Part shown: in pieces, positions 1 to 8,600 of the stretch
Numbering within the stretch: position 1 is the first letter of the stretch
Layout of the letters: each line of letters starts with the position of its first letter
DNA from: Pseudomonadales bacterium
GTDB taxonomy: Bacteria; Pseudomonadota; Gammaproteobacteria; Pseudomonadales; Azotimanducaceae
Direction: 5' to 3'
Length of the DNA: 64,000 bases
NCBI GenBank assembly: GCA_017642855.1
Contig: JAEPOO010000002.1
Coordinates: 457,545 to 521,544 of the forward strand
The notes under the pieces: model-generated
Told to the model about the DNA's origin: nothing
What the model saw: only the letters and a program-made list of their open reading frames with translations
The model's database searches: none
Made by a program: the position numbers and the translations under genes

Positions 1-25
1 CGGATTCGGTGGATAAGGAGTAAAC

Positions 26-436
26 ATGACCACAGCAACCGGCGGCTGCCTTTGTGGTGCTATCCGCTACGAGTTTGATCGCGACAAAGTCATCTCGTCA
101 GGAAACTGCCATTGCACTGACTGCCAGAAAGCAACGGGTGGCGGTAAAGCAACCATCTTGTTCATTCCGACGAACGAATTAAGTCTGAGCGGTGAATACA
201 AGGCCTACACCGTCGTCGGCAGCGACGGCAGTCATGTAAGTCGCGGCTTTTGTCCGGAGTGCGGTTCACCTGTCATCAGTTACACGGCAGAGCAACCAGA
301 GATCAAGTTCATCAAAGCAGGCAGCCTGGATGATCCTTCGTGGGTAAAGCCTGAAGCCAGCTATTGGGAAACATCAGCGCATGCCTGGGACCCGGTGTCC
401 ACCGGGATCCCAAGTTTTCCGCAGAATCCAGCCTAA
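26..436 (+). CDS. GFA/CENP-V fold zinc-binding protein
   Basis: A 136-residue protein of the GFA (glutathione-dependent formaldehyde-activating enzyme-like) family. The zinc-binding cysteines are visible: Cys8 and Cys10 in GGCLCG, Cys28, Cys30 and Cys33 in NCHCTDCQ, and Cys76 and Cys79 in FCPECG. The length is normal for a single-domain member. An AAGGAG ribosome binding site at 15-20 sits five bases before the ATG. The gene is convergent with the amidohydrolase that follows. Most family members have no proven substrate, so a formaldehyde role should not be assumed; a small-molecule thiol adduct is only a guess. Confidence 0.9.
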   Translation: MTTATGGCLCGAIRYEFDRDKVISSGNCHCTDCQKATGGGKATILFIPTNELSLSGEYKAYTVVGSDGSHVSRGFCPECGSPVISYTAEQPEIKFIKAGSLDDPSWVKPEASYWETSAHAWDPVSTGIPSFPQNPA

Positions 437-451
437 GCGCGAACTTTTGGC

Positions 452-1627
452 TTAGACGCGAGCCTCGGGCCAGAGGCGTAGGAAGTTTTCGCTGTAGAAT
501 CGTTCCTTCTCGGTTTCTTCTCTGTCGGCCATCGTGGTTTCGAACTTGCCGATTGGATTGCGTCCACCTTCAACATGAGGGTAGTCGCTGGAGAACAGAT
601 AGAGGTCAGGATTTGACTGATCAATCAGGTTTGCAACGTCTTCATGAGGAAAAGGTGTGAAACCCATCTGTTCACTCAACTGTTCGGAAGGTTTGCGTTC
701 GAATCTGACGGATTCGTCCACGCGGCCGTAGATGCGTGTGACCCAATCGAGTCGGTTCAACATCTCGGGTACCCAACCGGCGCCGAGCTCTACGGCGGCA
801 CCGCGCAGTTTCGGGTGACGATCAAAAACGCCATCAAGGACCAGCATGGAAATAAAGGTTTCCGGTGGCTGATGCATCAGGGCAGCATCTTTGGTGCGAA
901 CGTTCTCGCCACCGCCCATCCAGTCTTTAACTGCCGCGCGGCCGTTGTTGCTCCAGGCCTTAAGTGCCTGTAATGGCGATCCACCGACATGCAGGACAAA
1001 GGGTGTGCCGGATTCAGCGAGCAGGGCCCAGAACTTCTCGAGATCAACATGACCGGGTGAGTGTTCACCGGGTGCTCTATGTGGCACCCAGATTGCTTCA
1101 AGTCCCTGGTCGATCGCCCACTTGGCTTCTTCGAAAGCAGATTCAGGATCATCCAGCGGCACGATGCCTACGCCCATCAGTCGATCGTCGTCACTGCAGA
1201 AATCAATCATGTGCCTGTTGTGCGCGCGAGTTGCGCCATAACGAAGCTTGACTGATTTTTTCTGACTGGGGTGGAATGGCATGGCAACGCTGTGTGTGGC
1301 GAATACCAGCTGCTTCTTAAATCCCAGCATATCCAGGGCAGTCGTTCGGTCCTGCTTGTTGAACGCGCCGAGTGCCTGAATCTCTTTTGAGCTTTCGATG
1401 AGTTTGTCGCCCAAAGCGATCTGAGCGACGACGTGTTCCTCGCTGTGTTTGCCACCCTGATCCATGATGACGGCAACTTCTTCATCGGAAACCAGAGATG
1501 CGCTGTAACTGACCTCTGGTACCTCATCACGAATATCGGGATCCGCATAAGCTTTGAGAAAATTCGGCAGCTCCATAATGTGGCTGTCGGCATCGTAGTA
1601 GGGACGATCATTAGGGGTATAGGTCAT
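452..1627 (-). CDS. Amidohydrolase family 2 metal-dependent hydrolase
   Basis: A 391-residue TIM-barrel hydrolase of the amidohydrolase-2 group, which includes decarboxylases such as ACMSD and related enzymes. The N-terminal metal motif is DADSHI near residue 14. The typical C-terminal motif SSDYPHVEGG lies near residue 350, and a conserved LHVGG strand is in the middle. Its ATG overlaps the stop of the upstream SDR gene (ATGA), so the two are translated as one operon. This pairing with an SDR is common in catabolic islands of environmental Proteobacteria. The substrate is not readable from the sequence; a ring-cleavage or carboxylate intermediate is an inference. Confidence 0.88.
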   Translation of the reverse strand: MTYTPNDRPYYDADSHIMELPNFLKAYADPDIRDEVPEVSYSASLVSDEEVAVIMDQGGKHSEEHVVAQIALGDKLIESSKEIQALGAFNKQDRTTALDMLGFKKQLVFATHSVAMPFHPSQKKSVKLRYGATRAHNRHMIDFCSDDDRLMGVGIVPLDDPESAFEEAKWAIDQGLEAIWVPHRAPGEHSPGHVDLEKFWALLAESGTPFVLHVGGSPLQALKAWSNNGRAAVKDWMGGGENVRTKDAALMHQPPETFISMLVLDGVFDRHPKLRGAAVELGAGWVPEMLNRLDWVTRIYGRVDESVRFERKPSEQLSEQMGFTPFPHEDVANLIDQSNPDLYLFSSDYPHVEGGRNPIGKFETTMADREETEKERFYSENFLRLWPEARV

Positions 1628-2481
1628 GACACTTTTACCATTCCTCCATCAACAACCAGGGTCTGGCCGGTGATGTTCATACTGTCTTCTGAGACGAGGA
1701 AGCATACCGCATTGCCCATATCTTCCACAGTCTGCTCCCTTCGAAGTGGCGTGCGGTCGAATATGGTCGGATAGCTGTCGTCGAAAATGCCCTCAAACCA
1801 GGTTCTGGCGTCCATCCCTTTAAAGTCAGGCATGTGGGTCACCGCATTTTCAGCGTTGCTCTTCCAGGCATCGGTATAGACGATGCCGGGGCAGACCGCA
1901 TTGACGTTGATATTGTCTGCGCCCAAAAGGTCTGCCTGTGTCTGGGTGTAGTTGATCAGAGCAGCCTTCATGGCGTTGTAACTGGGGTGTACGAATCCGG
2001 TCAACATCTTCGGAGAGAATGAGCCTAGCCCTGCGATCGATGAGATGTGCACAATTTTGCCGTACTGCTTTTCTTTCATATGGGGTACGACAGCTTCTGT
2101 CATGAGTACGGCAGGTAACAGGTTCTGCCGATACAGTGCGTTCCAAAGTCCCTCAACAGCGCCTAGCGGGTGCTCGGGTGGCGCTTCCATGTCCTTAGGT
2201 CCGGCCCCAACGTTGTTCACCAGAATGTCGATCTGACCAAATTGCGACAGGGTGTCATTGGTCACCTGGATCATGAAGTCGGGGTCCGTGATATCCCCAA
2301 CCATCGCAATGGCTTTCCCACCGGCCGATTCGATTTCGTCGACGGTGCCTTGAGTGGTATCTGGGCTGTAGGAATTCACCACGACGGTGGCACCTTCAGC
2401 CGCGAGACTTTTGGCGATGCCCCTGCCAATCCCGCGTCCTGCAGCGGAGACGATCGCGACCCGGTCGTCGAGTTTTGCCAT
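1624..2481 (-). CDS. Short-chain dehydrogenase/reductase (SDR)
   Basis: A 285-residue classical SDR with a Rossmann fold. The nucleotide-binding glycine motif is AAGRGIGRG near residue 14, the NNVGAG strand follows near residue 90, and the catalytic Ser and Tyr-x-x-x-Lys are in HISSIAG and PSYNAMKAA. The C-terminus has the usual NITGQTLVVDGG. The first gene of an operon with the amidohydrolase, it has a GAAGGG ribosome binding site before its ATG. It starts about 240 bases from the divergent MerR gene. It probably oxidises a hydroxyl or reduces a keto group on the same unknown substrate route as its partner. Confidence 0.92.
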   Translation of the reverse strand: MAKLDDRVAIVSAAGRGIGRGIAKSLAAEGATVVVNSYSPDTTQGTVDEIESAGGKAIAMVGDITDPDFMIQVTNDTLSQFGQIDILVNNVGAGPKDMEAPPEHPLGAVEGLWNALYRQNLLPAVLMTEAVVPHMKEKQYGKIVHISSIAGLGSFSPKMLTGFVHPSYNAMKAALINYTQTQADLLGADNINVNAVCPGIVYTDAWKSNAENAVTHMPDFKGMDARTWFEGIFDDSYPTIFDRTPLRREQTVEDMGNAVCFLVSEDSMNITGQTLVVDGGMVKVS

Positions 2482-2559
2482 GCGTTTTCCCTTCGATTTT
2501 TGGTTGTAGTGAACCCAAAGATGGCGAAAGTCCTCACGTGACGCAAGGCCGGGAAAATT

Positions 2560-2661
2560 TTGAACCCCAGGAGGGTCTCCCAGTTACATATAGAGAATGT
2601 CCAAGGCGTGGTGAACAAAACTGGCTAAAAGTGAGACAAAAGAGACCCTCGGTCGTAAACG
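2560..2661 (+). promoter_or_regulatory. Candidate MerR-type promoter/operator region upstream of merR-photolyase
   Basis: Two short dyads of the form GAG-N3-CTC lie at 2570-2580 (GGAG GGT CTCC) and 2642-2650 (GAG ACC CTC). The two sites are also inverted copies of each other: GAGGGTCTC at 2571-2579 against GAGACCCTC. The first is centred exactly in a 19-base spacer between TTGAAC (2560-2565) and TACATA (2585-2590). The second is centred between GTGAGA (2631-2636) and TAAACG (2656-2661), again 19 bases. A 19-base spacer with a central dyad is the classical MerR-family promoter layout. The -10 matches are weak, so this is a reasoned proposal. Confidence 0.4.
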
Positions 2662-2719
2662 TGTTCAAGGAATATCCACAAGCCCTGATTTTTACAGAAG
2701 CTTTCACGGAGGTTTGAGC

Positions 2720-3616
2720 ATGAACACAGGTTATAGGATAGGCGCGGTCGCCAAATTGACCGGGATTTCTACGGACACCATTCGCGCCTGGGAAAGACGC
2801 TACCAGGTGGTTGAGCCCAATCGTGGGGAGAACAATAACCGATACTACACAGACGGGCATATTAAAAAGCTGATCAGTGTAAAACGTCTGGTTGATGCCG
2901 GTCAGGCGATCGGCACGATCTGCAGACTTTCAGACGACGAGTTAAAAGAACGCACGAATGGACTTCTGGGCGTAAACAGAAAAATCAGTACGGGACCGGC
3001 GGGCACTTGGGCGGTATTCAGCGTGCAACAGCCTGCGTGGCTGAAAGCCTGTATTTCGGCTCAGTCTGAAAACGAAGTAAATTGGTTTACGTCGCTCGAC
3101 GATATCGATCTCGCAAACTACGAGTTCGTGGTAATCGACATGCCAAGTCTGTCCGAAGTGAATGAGCAGGAAATTCTTAGACACGTTACAGATAAAGATG
3201 CGTCTCGATGTCTGGTGGTTTACCGGTTCGCATCACGCACGCAATTGCGATCTCTAACGTCTAAGGGATTTAGGTTGCTTAAAGGCCCGCTGGAACCATT
3301 TGCGCTCGTTAATCTGCTCAGTGGTGACTCAGCACCTGTCGCGGTGGCCCAGCCCCGCCGGTATTCAGAGATGCAGCTCAATAAGTTGGCAGAACTTAGC
3401 GGCGCGGTTGAATGTGAATGCCCCAAGCACCTGTCTGAGCTGGTCGTGGCACTGAATCAGTTCGAGGATTATACCGAGGACTGTATCTCCCAAAGTGAAG
3501 AAGATGCCGCGCTGCACAGCCGTCTTCACGAATTGACCAGTCAGGCGCGTTCGATTATGGAGCAGGCGCTGACTGATGTGGTCGAGGTGGAAGGCTACTC
3601 GGAGCACATTAATTAA
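2720..3616 (+). CDS. MerR-family transcriptional regulator with degenerate B12-domain-like C-terminus
   Basis: A 298-residue regulator. Residues 1-70 are a MerR DNA-binding domain (YRIGAVAKLTGIS, TIRAWERRYQVVEP). The C-terminal 220 residues resemble the layout of CarH/LitR light regulators, but I cannot find the cobalamin-ligand motif D/E-x-H-x-x-G, so light sensing through B12 is unlikely. The end carries the CPKHLSELVVALNQFEDY segment seen in many proteobacterial regulators next to photolyases. ATG 2720 is preferred over TTG 2714 because GGAGG at 2708-2712 is seven bases upstream. The photolyase starts three bases after its stop, so the two are co-transcribed. It probably controls its own operon. 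Confidence 0.85.
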   Translation: MNTGYRIGAVAKLTGISTDTIRAWERRYQVVEPNRGENNNRYYTDGHIKKLISVKRLVDAGQAIGTICRLSDDELKERTNGLLGVNRKISTGPAGTWAVFSVQQPAWLKACISAQSENEVNWFTSLDDIDLANYEFVVIDMPSLSEVNEQEILRHVTDKDASRCLVVYRFASRTQLRSLTSKGFRLLKGPLEPFALVNLLSGDSAPVAVAQPRRYSEMQLNKLAELSGAVECECPKHLSELVVALNQFEDYTEDCISQSEEDAALHSRLHELTSQARSIMEQALTDVVEVEGYSEHIN

Positions 3617-3619
3617 ACT

Positions 3620-4966
3620 GTGAATGTGCTATTTGTCTTCAGGCGGGACCTCCGCCTGGAGGACAATACCGCACTGAACGAGGCGCTTCGAAGCGGCCAC
3701 AAAGTCAGTGCGGTGTTCTTCGTTGACCCGGCTCTGCTGAACCGTTGGCAAAACGCGGAAAAACGCCTTGGGTTTCTGGCACGGTCTCTAAAAGAACTTT
3801 CAGAACTCGTGGCTTCAAAAGGCGGGTCGCTGTCTTTTCTGACCGGAAATCCCTCAGAATCATTAGGCGAGCTGCTCTCACAAGAAGGGTTTCAGGCGGT
3901 TTATTTGAATCGCGACTACACGCCGTTTGCGCGGCGCCGTGATGAGAAACTGGAAGCTGTCTGTGGTGAGAAAGGTGTCGAGTTTCATGCCTATGATGAT
4001 CACCTGCTTAACCCGCCCGGCCTTGTTCTTAAAGACGACAGCACACCCTACACCGTATTCACTCCCTACTTCCGCAGGACTCAACGATTCCAGCTGGTTG
4101 AGCCACAACCGCTCGTGAAAGGTGCGTTTGCGTCGAAGCAATATGGGCGATTGGAAGAGTCTCCGCTGGGTAAATTTCTCGAAACGGAACCGGTGAGCTT
4201 TGTGCCCGGTGTATCCGGCGCGACGAAAGCGCTCGAACGATTCTCTGGACTTGCCTCCTATGATGCCGATCGGAACGTACCGGCGATGGCGATGACCAGT
4301 CGAATGTCGGCTCATCTGAGGTTCGGTACCTGTTCTCCTCGTCAAATGGCTGCGGTCATCTCAGAACAACTCGGCGCGGAACACCCGCTCATTCGGCAAT
4401 TACACTGGCGTGATTTCTACACTCAGATTGCCTGGTTTTTCCCGCATGTTTTTGGCCATGCGTTTCGACTTCAGTATGACGCCATCCACTGGCAGCAGGA
4501 TGCAGATGACTTTCGTCGCTGGTGTGAGGGCAAAACCGGGTTTCCCATTGTCGACGCAGGTATGCGCGAACTGGCGGCGACAGGCTATATGGATAACCGG
4601 GTCCGCATGGTTGTTGCCTCCTTTCTGACGAAGAATCTGCACATCAGCTGGCAACAGGGCGAAACGTTTTTTGCGGAGCACCTGGTGGACTATGAGCCAG
4701 CGGTCAACAATGGCAATTGGCAGTGGGGTGCTTCCACCGGTTGCGATGCCCAGCCTTACTTTCGGGTCTTTAATCCCTGGCGCCAGCAACAGAAGTTCGA
4801 TAAAGATTGTGTTTACATCAAACGCTGGGTGCCAGAGCTCGAGCGTTATCCGCCCGCGGCGATCCATAAGCTGGAAAAGGAAGGCGACTTCTACCTGCCG
4901 CAGATTGTTGATCTGAGATCGTCCAGCGAACTGATCAAGGCGGCTTTCAAGGAAGCTGCTGTGTAA
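3620..4966 (+). CDS. phrB: Deoxyribodipyrimidine photolyase, class I
   Basis: A 448-residue DNA photolyase that repairs cyclobutane pyrimidine dimers using blue or near-UV light through FADH-. The N-terminal alpha/beta antenna domain starts VLFVFRRDLRLEDN. The FAD-binding half holds HLRFGTCSPRQM, QLHWRDFYTQIAW, DAGMRELAATGYMDNRVRM, and the signature NNGNWQWGASTGCDAQPYFR. These match the E. coli PhrB type rather than (6-4) photolyases or cryptochromes. Translation starts at a GTG directly after the MerR stop, with only a distant GGAG at 3601, which suggests translational coupling. The operon arrangement implies induction by a light- or stress-linked signal through the MerR protein. Confidence 0.95.
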   Translation: MNVLFVFRRDLRLEDNTALNEALRSGHKVSAVFFVDPALLNRWQNAEKRLGFLARSLKELSELVASKGGSLSFLTGNPSESLGELLSQEGFQAVYLNRDYTPFARRRDEKLEAVCGEKGVEFHAYDDHLLNPPGLVLKDDSTPYTVFTPYFRRTQRFQLVEPQPLVKGAFASKQYGRLEESPLGKFLETEPVSFVPGVSGATKALERFSGLASYDADRNVPAMAMTSRMSAHLRFGTCSPRQMAAVISEQLGAEHPLIRQLHWRDFYTQIAWFFPHVFGHAFRLQYDAIHWQQDADDFRRWCEGKTGFPIVDAGMRELAATGYMDNRVRMVVASFLTKNLHISWQQGETFFAEHLVDYEPAVNNGNWQWGASTGCDAQPYFRVFNPWRQQQKFDKDCVYIKRWVPELERYPPAAIHKLEKEGDFYLPQIVDLRSSSELIKAAFKEAAV

Positions 4967-5006
4967 CGCATAATGGAGCGGCCGTCTGATCTGCAGAAAC
5001 CCAGCG

Positions 5007-5681
5007 TTGTTCAAATTGCCTCTGATCCTCTTTATGTTAGCTGTCCTAACTCTGGCCCCTTCGGTCGGTCTGGCCGAAGATAAGCGCCTGAATCCCCATG
5101 ATCGAGACTTCTCGGGTCACTGGGAACTGGACTATCAGAGAAGCGATCACCCTCAGGAGAAGATTCGCTCGATGTATATTCAGGCGAGATCTGAAGCTGA
5201 GCGGCTTGCAGAACGTGCCAGAAACGCGGGCCGCTATGTTGACCCCCGGACATTCAATTTCCAGTCCATCATCGGTTTAGGTCAACTGTCTCAGGAAATT
5301 ACGAAAGCGACCGTTCTGGATATCACCCAGGCAGGCGACCATATCGTGATACGTCGTAATGAAGACTATGCGCTGGTCTGTGATTTTTCAGATATGGGAT
5401 TCAAGACGAACGCCGTTGGCACTGAAGGATGTGCCTGGCAGGAAGATCAGCTCACTTTTCAGGTTGCGTTACCGGAGGGTCTCAAAGTATTCCACCGACT
5501 CAGTATTGCGCCCGATAGAAGTCGGCTAAATATTGCCACAACGGTGATGGTGGACGGTCTTCGATATCCGTTCACCCTGAACCGGGTATTTATGCCCTAT
5601 GAGCCAGGGGAAGGCCTATATAACTGTGAATACACCATTGCCAAAGGCACATCCTGTACTCTGAAGGGTGCGAGCGAGTGA
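5007..5681 (+). CDS. Secreted protein of unknown function
   Basis: A 224-residue protein I do not recognise. It begins with a signal peptide (KLPLILFMLAVLTLAPSVGLA, cleavage after about residue 23) and is otherwise soluble. The mature part has FSGHWELDY near its start, which recalls lipocalin-like or beta-barrel proteins, and three cysteines late in the chain that could form disulfides. The start chosen is TTG at 5007, the first usable codon after an in-frame stop at 4971; ATG 5033 would cut the signal peptide. Its stop overlaps the start of the lipoprotein gene (GTGA), so the two form an operon and probably act together in the periplasm. Confidence 0.75.
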   Translation: MFKLPLILFMLAVLTLAPSVGLAEDKRLNPHDRDFSGHWELDYQRSDHPQEKIRSMYIQARSEAERLAERARNAGRYVDPRTFNFQSIIGLGQLSQEITKATVLDITQAGDHIVIRRNEDYALVCDFSDMGFKTNAVGTEGCAWQEDQLTFQVALPEGLKVFHRLSIAPDRSRLNIATTVMVDGLRYPFTLNRVFMPYEPGEGLYNCEYTIAKGTSCTLKGASE

Positions 5682-6763
5682 AAGTTCTCACGCTTCTCAC
5701 AATGCTGTTCCTGACGGCGTGTAGTAGCTCAACACCGGAACGCAGGGAAAGTCCGGTGCTCCCATCTTCAGTTGAAACACAGTTGAACGTCGCCGCCGAA
5801 CCTCCGCTGTTGTCTCTGAATGTGGGCATCACCGTATTCGATATCCAGGAGCCTGTCGAAAATTCCCTCCAGGGTGCCCTCAAGCAGGTACGTTCCGTTG
5901 AACAACGATATGTTCCGTATGAGCTGAAGAAAACTTTGGATAGATCCGGTTTCTGGGGCGCTGTTCGAGTCATGCCAAGAGAAGACCTTTCTGCGGAACT
6001 CAATGTATCCGGCAGTGTGCTCGAGTCTGATGGCGTGGTTCTGAAACTGGCGATTAAGGCCGTCGATGCATCCGGGCGAGTTTGGCTTGATGGTGTGTAC
6101 GAAGATGCAGCGACTTATGAGGACTATTCGAAGGACCCTGACTACAATAAGGACCCCTTCCGGGGTCTTTATAACCGGATCGCCAACGATCTTTCTAAGG
6201 CGCTACAGCCCATGAGCGAAGCAGACTTGCAGTCGATCCTCGATATAGCGACGGTCGTTTATGGGCGAGCTTTGTCTGAAGAAGCCTTTGGACGTTACCT
6301 CGTCGAAACTGAGGAAGGTCTGGTTCTGGCGGGTTTACCTGCGGCTAATGATCCTGCGTTCGAGAGAATCCAGCGAATTCGTAACAGTGAATATCTGTTC
6401 GCCGACAGTATCGATGCACATTATGAAAGCTTGCAGCGTCAGCTCGGTCAGACCTATGCGTGGTGGCGTCACTACAGCTATGAACTCATCATGGGTAATC
6501 GTCGCCTAGAGACGGTAGACGCGACACGAGGTGCAACGCGAGGCACTTACTACTCGCTTAACCGCGTCTACAAAACCTTTCGCGATTCAAAGATGAATGA
6601 AGATGCGCTGCGAGAACTGACCGACAGTTTTGATCGAGAAACTGAAGCGACGGTAACGGAGATTGCCGGAAAGGTGGTTCAGCTTCACGGTACTCTGGAT
6701 TTTCAGGTGGATGAATGGCGACGTCTTCTCAGGGAAGCCTGGGAGCAGGAAACAGGGTTTTAG
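5678..6763 (+). CDS. Outer-membrane-type lipoprotein of unknown function
   Basis: A 361-residue protein starting at GTG 5678, overlapping the upstream stop. The lipobox LTAC puts the lipidated cysteine at residue 15, followed by Ser-Ser-Ser, which favours outer-membrane sorting. The first half holds an alternating beta pattern (LNVGITVFDIQEP, LNVSGSVLESDGVVLKLAIKAVDASGRVW) like the ligand or assembly domains of other envelope lipoproteins. The second half is mainly helical and rich in charged and aromatic residues (YAWWRHYSYEL). No enzyme motif is visible. It is convergent with the PDZ gene, with four bases of overlap at the stops. Function unknown. Confidence 0.8.
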   Translation: MKVLTLLTMLFLTACSSSTPERRESPVLPSSVETQLNVAAEPPLLSLNVGITVFDIQEPVENSLQGALKQVRSVEQRYVPYELKKTLDRSGFWGAVRVMPREDLSAELNVSGSVLESDGVVLKLAIKAVDASGRVWLDGVYEDAATYEDYSKDPDYNKDPFRGLYNRIANDLSKALQPMSEADLQSILDIATVVYGRALSEEAFGRYLVETEEGLVLAGLPAANDPAFERIQRIRNSEYLFADSIDAHYESLQRQLGQTYAWWRHYSYELIMGNRRLETVDATRGATRGTYYSLNRVYKTFRDSKMNEDALRELTDSFDRETEATVTEIAGKVVQLHGTLDFQVDEWRRLLREAWEQETGF

Positions 6764-7587
6764 TCATCGTCCGGATTGATTCGAATGGCCGACAGACGCA
6801 CACCCAGTGGTCCCCTGGGAACAGAGACGGTCATCTGATTGTTGTTTCGAAGCAGCGTCAGATCAACCAGCTCATCTTTTTCGCCCTGCGTGGTTAAGCC
6901 TCGGATGTCGCCTGGTTTGTACAAAGCGTTATCTTCGTAACGGATAAGGACATCTCCTGCTTCAACCCCACTTTGTTCTGCCGCGGAACCCAGCATCACA
7001 GAAGAGACAGCGACGCGGTTAGATTGACCTGACAAGTACAGGTATCGGTCATAGGTTGACTCATCGACCTCGTCGCGAACGCGTACCTGCTGATCTCTCA
7101 CGGCTGCGCGTTCCTCTCGATATTGCTCCGAACCGAGATAACCTTCCCTGATCGCCTTGTCCCGGAGTTCCAGCTGCGCCAACTGTGATTCACTAACCCG
7201 GCGAGCGATCTGCTCCGCAGTAAAACTATCGAGACCTGCGGCAACCAGTCCATCAACGACAGCGACGGGTTCTGTTGGGGCGCCAAATACGTTGATACTT
7301 TCAGCGCTGGAAGCAGGCGCTTCATCGTCGGCGTTATCTGATGAAATCAATTCCCTTGATTCAAGGCGCTTTAGTCGGGCGCTGACGCTGGCAAGCTCCG
7401 CTTCGAGCGCTTCAATTCGTGACCGGGCATCTGCGTCTCTCTGGGGCTTTGAGGTTAAGCTTGGAAGCGTTGTGCTGTTAGATAAGGCAGGTACTTCTGC
7501 TGGAGAAGTAGGCGTGCCCGTGAGCAGGATGCCAGCGATAAGACCAACAGAAAGAAGAGCGAAGCTACCGAGATATAGTTTAGTCAC
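6760..7587 (-). CDS. Membrane-anchored PDZ-domain protein
   Basis: A 275-residue protein with an N-terminal signal anchor (LYLGSFALLSVGLIAGILLTG). A likely coiled coil follows around residues 55-85 (RIEALEAELASVSARLKRLES), then an acidic Ser/Ala linker, a helical region, and a C-terminal PDZ domain (VMLGSAAEQSGVEAGDVLIRYED, residues about 195-265). There is no protease domain, so it is more like a scaffold or the PDZ adaptor of secretion and regulated-proteolysis systems than a DegP or RseP. The start is GTG 7587; no ATG fits. The downstream end is convergent with the lipoprotein gene. Partner unknown. Confidence 0.75.
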   Translation of the reverse strand: MTKLYLGSFALLSVGLIAGILLTGTPTSPAEVPALSNSTTLPSLTSKPQRDADARSRIEALEAELASVSARLKRLESRELISSDNADDEAPASSAESINVFGAPTEPVAVVDGLVAAGLDSFTAEQIARRVSESQLAQLELRDKAIREGYLGSEQYREERAAVRDQQVRVRDEVDESTYDRYLYLSGQSNRVAVSSVMLGSAAEQSGVEAGDVLIRYEDNALYKPGDIRGLTTQGEKDELVDLTLLRNNNQMTVSVPRGPLGVRLSAIRINPDDD

Positions 7588-7618
7588 GTGTCTTAGTGTC
7601 GTTTTTTGTCATGGTAGT

Positions 7619-8599
7619 TCAAAGTGATAGTGAGCTGGACAAATAGGCGCTGTGATCCTCGATCGCTGCGAGACCGCGATCCAACAGCATTCGACCTTCG
7701 TCCGGATCGCCCTGATTAAGCACCAGTCCAGGAAGATAGAGCGAAGGTAACAGGGAAAGACGATAAGAGTTAAACAGACTTTCCCGATGGATCCTCACTT
7801 GCTGGTCGCTGAGGGTGTTTTGATAGAGTGCCAGTAGATCATCCTCCCAGTGTCTTCGATTGGATGTACTGAGACACCCGGAGATAAATGCTGCCAGGTC
7901 AAAGCCAATGGGTGCATGTGTGCTTTCGCCCCAATCCAGCACGTACAGAGTGTCCAGGAACCGCATATTGTCGAGTCGATAGTCCAGATGCGTAAACACC
8001 TGTTCCTGTCGCTCGAACAGGTTGATGTAACGCTCGCTATGGGCGGCATAGTCCGCAGCGATCGTCGCGGCGCTGCCTGAGTAGCCTGAGACGGCTGGAG
8101 CGACGAGAGTGCGCATATCGTGAGCGGCGGCATTGAGTCCCACGCGAATGTGTTGAAGAACAGGTGGGGGATTGGCCATGAAGTGCCCGTGCATTGCTGC
8201 CAGGGTCTCAACAGCCAGTGTTGCTTGCTCTTCCGATGCACCGTCCAGCGGGCTGATACTCCCCTGGTCCCCGAGGTCTTCGAGCAGCAGAACAAATCGA
8301 TCTTCAACGTTCAGATAACACGCAGGGGTCCGAAAGGGAAGGTCGTGAGCCAGATCCTGATAAAACCGCTGTTCGTTCCTGTAGGAACCGAATCTTTCTG
8401 CGATCTCAAAGCGGTCTTCATGCCTGCTGGCCGTCTTCAAGACGTAGGATTGAGCTTGTCCGTTGACTTGAGTGACCAATCGAAAAACATCAGCCAGATA
8501 ACCGCGGTTTGGGCTTTTTAGCTCAATCAGGTCGTAACTTTCGATGGTTGTGCCCAGAGCCTTTGAAAGTTCTGAGTGACTGATGGGATCACCTTGCAT
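7619..8599 (-). CDS. Aminoglycoside phosphotransferase (APH)-fold kinase
   Basis: A 326-residue protein of the APH/choline kinase superfamily. The catalytic loop is HLDYRLDNM near residue 203 (His-x-Asp-x4-Asn) and the metal-binding motif is LDWGES, about 15 residues later. The N-lobe lysine is probably in SYVLKTASR. The gene is separated from the upstream divergent pabBC start by 55 bases. Environmental APH-fold proteins phosphorylate many small alcohols, so an antibiotic-resistance role is not implied. Whether it supports folate or cell-wall metabolism is unknown. Confidence 0.8.
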   Translation of the reverse strand: MQGDPISHSELSKALGTTIESYDLIELKSPNRGYLADVFRLVTQVNGQAQSYVLKTASRHEDRFEIAERFGSYRNEQRFYQDLAHDLPFRTPACYLNVEDRFVLLLEDLGDQGSISPLDGASEEQATLAVETLAAMHGHFMANPPPVLQHIRVGLNAAAHDMRTLVAPAVSGYSGSAATIAADYAAHSERYINLFERQEQVFTHLDYRLDNMRFLDTLYVLDWGESTHAPIGFDLAAFISGCLSTSNRRHWEDDLLALYQNTLSDQQVRIHRESLFNSYRLSLLPSLYLPGLVLNQGDPDEGRMLLDRGLAAIEDHSAYLSSSLSL

Positions 8600-8600
8600 C

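Noticed and set aside
5033-5681. ATG 5033 as the start of the secreted protein
   Set aside because: It would remove the lysine and part of the hydrophobic core of the signal peptide; TTG 5007 keeps a normal one.
7619-8599. APH-fold gene as an antibiotic-resistance gene
   Set aside because: Environmental APH-fold proteins are very diverse, and nothing in the context suggests resistance or transfer.
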